A model generated the notes under the pieces. It did not search any database, had not been told where the DNA came from, and worked only from the letters and a program-made list of their open reading frames with translations. Made by a program: the position numbers and the translations under genes. A stretch of DNA of 64,000 nucleotides from Xylanibacter rarus. Its GTDB lineage: Bacteria; Bacteroidota; Bacteroidia; Bacteroidales; Bacteroidaceae. Where the stretch lies: NCBI RefSeq assembly GCF_001275135.1, contig NZ_LFQU01000011.1:45425-109424 (forward strand). The letters are read 5' to 3'. Shown piece by piece: positions 62,293 to 64,000 of this stretch; position 1 is the stretch's first letter; each line of letters begins with the position of its first letter.

Positions 62293-62331
62293 GGCCGGAT
62301 TTTCTGATATGACATGTCAACGAATCCGGCC
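62293..62331 (+). terminator. Attenuator hairpin between ahpC and ahpF
   Basis: Arms GGCCGGATT/AATCCGGCC with a 21-base loop, followed by TTTCTTG. A partial terminator here would make more AhpC than AhpF, a common need because AhpF acts catalytically. Confidence 0.6.
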
Positions 62332-62385
62332 TTTCTTGACTTTTACGGACAGCATTTTTTAATTTATAGAAAAAACAGAACGGGT

Positions 62386-63948
62386 ATGTTGGATAAAGGT
62401 ATATTAGATCAGGTTAAATCGCTTTTTGGCGGACTGAAGTCTGAAATAGGAATTAAGGCCGTTTGTGGCGCTGCGCATACAAAGGCAGAGGAGTTTGGCG
62501 ACTTCTTGAAGGATTTCTGCTCATGTTCAGACAAGCTGAAGCTTGAACTGACCGTAGAGGATAGTCTCAGACTTGAGTTTACATTATATAAAGACGGCGC
62601 CGACACAGGCATCGTGTTCCGTGGCATCCCCGGCGGACATGAGTTCTCATCGCTGCTGCTTGCAGTTCTCAATGCCGACGGACAGGGAAAGAACATGCCC
62701 GACGATATTGTTGCGCGCCGCATCAGAGCCATCGGTGGTGATATAAAGCTGCGCACTTATGTCTCGCTTACATGTACCAACTGTCCTGACGTGGTTCAGG
62801 CGCTGAATGTTGTGGCACTGCTCAATCCGTCGGTGAGTCATGAAGTTATCGACGGGGCACTGTGGCAGGACGAGGTTGAGCGTCTCGGCATACAGGGCGT
62901 ACCGTCTGTTTATGCCGGCGACGAGCTTATCCATGTAGGCCGCGGCGACTTGTCGGCATTGCTGTCTAAACTTGAAGAAAAATTCGGCACTGCTCAGACT
63001 GCCGACAGCTTCGAGCCTGTTGAGCGAAGCTATGACGTTGTAGTTGTTGGCGGAGGACCAGCCGGTGCGTCTGCCGCAATCTATTCGGCTCGCAAGGGAC
63101 TCCGTGTAGCCGTTGTAGGCGAGCGTGTCGGCGGTCAGGTTAAAGACACTGTCGGGATAGAGAACCTTATCTCGGTGCCTCACACCACGGGCGACAAGCT
63201 GGCATCCGACCTGATGAGCCATCTCGGACATTATGCCATTGACGTGTTTGAAAACAGAACGGTGGTGAAAGCCGAACTGGGCGGTAAGCAGAAGTATATC
63301 CATGCGGCAGGAGGCGAGAGCTTTGTTTCGCCGGCAGTGATAATAGCAACAGGTGCAAGCTGGCGCAGACTGGGCGTAGAAGGTGAGGCCGACTATATCG
63401 GCCGCGGAGTGGCTTTCTGTCCTCATTGCGACGGTCCGTTCTATAAAGGCCGGCATGTGGCAGTCATCGGCGGAGGCAATTCGGGCATAGAGGCAGCCAT
63501 AGACCTTGCCGGAATATGTTCAAAGGTAACCGTACTTGAGTTTGCAGATGAGTTGCGTGCCGACACTGTGCTTCAGGATAAGGCCAGGAGCCTTGACAAT
63601 GTTGAGATATTCACGTCGATGCAGACAATGAGAGTGATTGGCGACGGCAAGAAGGTGACGGCCATTGAGGTGAAAGACCGCAAGACCGAAGAGGTGAAGA
63701 CCGTGGAGCTCGACGGCATATTTGTGCAGATAGGACTGGCAGCAAACAGCAAGTCGTTTGAAGGTCAGCTGGAACTTACGCCGCGGAAGGAGATAAAGAC
63801 AGATGCTTATTGCAGAACCTCTATAGCAGGCGTGTATGCTGCCGGCGACGTTACCGACGTGCCTTACAAGCAGATTATAATTGCGATGGGCGAGGGTGCC
63901 AAGGCTGCCCTTTCTGCTTTCGACGATAGGGTGAGAGGACTGATATGA
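62386..63948 (+). CDS. ahpF: Alkyl hydroperoxide reductase subunit F
   Basis: A 520-residue flavoprotein disulfide reductase from ATG 62386 (MLDKGILDQVKSLFGGLKSE). The N-terminal thioredoxin-like domain has the Cys pair CTNC at 130 and 133. The FAD site is GGGPAGASAAIYSARKGLRV and the second redox pair is CPHCDGPF near 346. It passes electrons from NADH to AhpC. The frame opens at 62314, but the length from 62386 matches E. coli AhpF. Confidence 0.96.
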   Translation: MLDKGILDQVKSLFGGLKSEIGIKAVCGAAHTKAEEFGDFLKDFCSCSDKLKLELTVEDSLRLEFTLYKDGADTGIVFRGIPGGHEFSSLLLAVLNADGQGKNMPDDIVARRIRAIGGDIKLRTYVSLTCTNCPDVVQALNVVALLNPSVSHEVIDGALWQDEVERLGIQGVPSVYAGDELIHVGRGDLSALLSKLEEKFGTAQTADSFEPVERSYDVVVVGGGPAGASAAIYSARKGLRVAVVGERVGGQVKDTVGIENLISVPHTTGDKLASDLMSHLGHYAIDVFENRTVVKAELGGKQKYIHAAGGESFVSPAVIIATGASWRRLGVEGEADYIGRGVAFCPHCDGPFYKGRHVAVIGGGNSGIEAAIDLAGICSKVTVLEFADELRADTVLQDKARSLDNVEIFTSMQTMRVIGDGKKVTAIEVKDRKTEEVKTVELDGIFVQIGLAANSKSFEGQLELTPRKEIKTDAYCRTSIAGVYAAGDVTDVPYKQIIIAMGEGAKAALSAFDDRVRGLI

Positions 63949-64000
63949 TGCCTGAGTGCGGTTTAGTTCAATAGGTAATAATCACATATTTTCATTTTAT

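Overview
The window comes from a Bacteroidota genome, most likely Bacteroidales and probably Prevotella-like. It holds TonB-dependent receptors with carboxypeptidase-like regulatory domains, a BACON lipoprotein, a GLPGLI protein, DUF5686, DUF4230, DUF2723 and head-GIN proteins, and many lipoproteins. Start codons rarely have Shine-Dalgarno sequences. Upstream regions repeatedly show the Bacteroidetes promoter TTTG-N19/20-TAnnTTTG. About 54 protein-coding genes are called, most on the minus strand. No tRNA, rRNA, CRISPR array or intact insertion sequence was seen.

Layout: 1-1359, partial YeiH-type exporter and LysR regulator. 1633-6427, BACON/OB-fold lipoprotein and Oar-like TonB receptor. 6926-12288, second TonB-type barrel, GLPGLI protein and TPR membrane protein. 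12551-17602, the most unusual region: a RiPP-type operon with two cysteine-repeat (CXXX) precursors carrying Tat signal peptides, a radical SAM/SPASM enzyme, two accessory maturation proteins, and tatA and tatC at the end of the same operon. One precursor is fused to a FISUMP domain and broken by a -1 frameshift at an A7 tract. A 1.4 kb gene-free leader upstream holds three copies of a covarying hairpin element and two consensus promoters.

18990-36262: queG with a repeat-derived insertion, a NodB deacetylase, a DUF2723 membrane protein, a YqaA-type protein, purD, a DPP-IV-type peptidase, an RlmL-like methyltransferase, a truncated serine acetyltransferase, an ArsG-like permease, two DUF4230 proteins, a lipoprotein and an AraC regulator. 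36513-42596: a complete export operon (TolC, HlyD, two ABC ATPases, two ABC-2 permeases) divergent from the AraC gene. 42763-42999: a large palindromic repeat. 43469-51728: xth, ribH, a YfgM-like protein, recF with a DUF721 gene, a LacI regulator with an apparent operator in its own promoter, a hotdog thioesterase and a DUF5686 protein.

51797-54975: a four-gene operon (nucleotidyltransferase, ATP-grasp, CDP-alcohol phosphotransferase, HAD phosphatase) that looks like a phospholipid head-group pathway. The rest is a secreted 5-hydroxyisourate hydrolase, a head-GIN lipoprotein, a PiT phosphate transporter with a PhoU-like tail, and a peroxide module of oxyR divergent from ahpC and ahpF. Calls rest on reading sequence and motifs; no database search was run.
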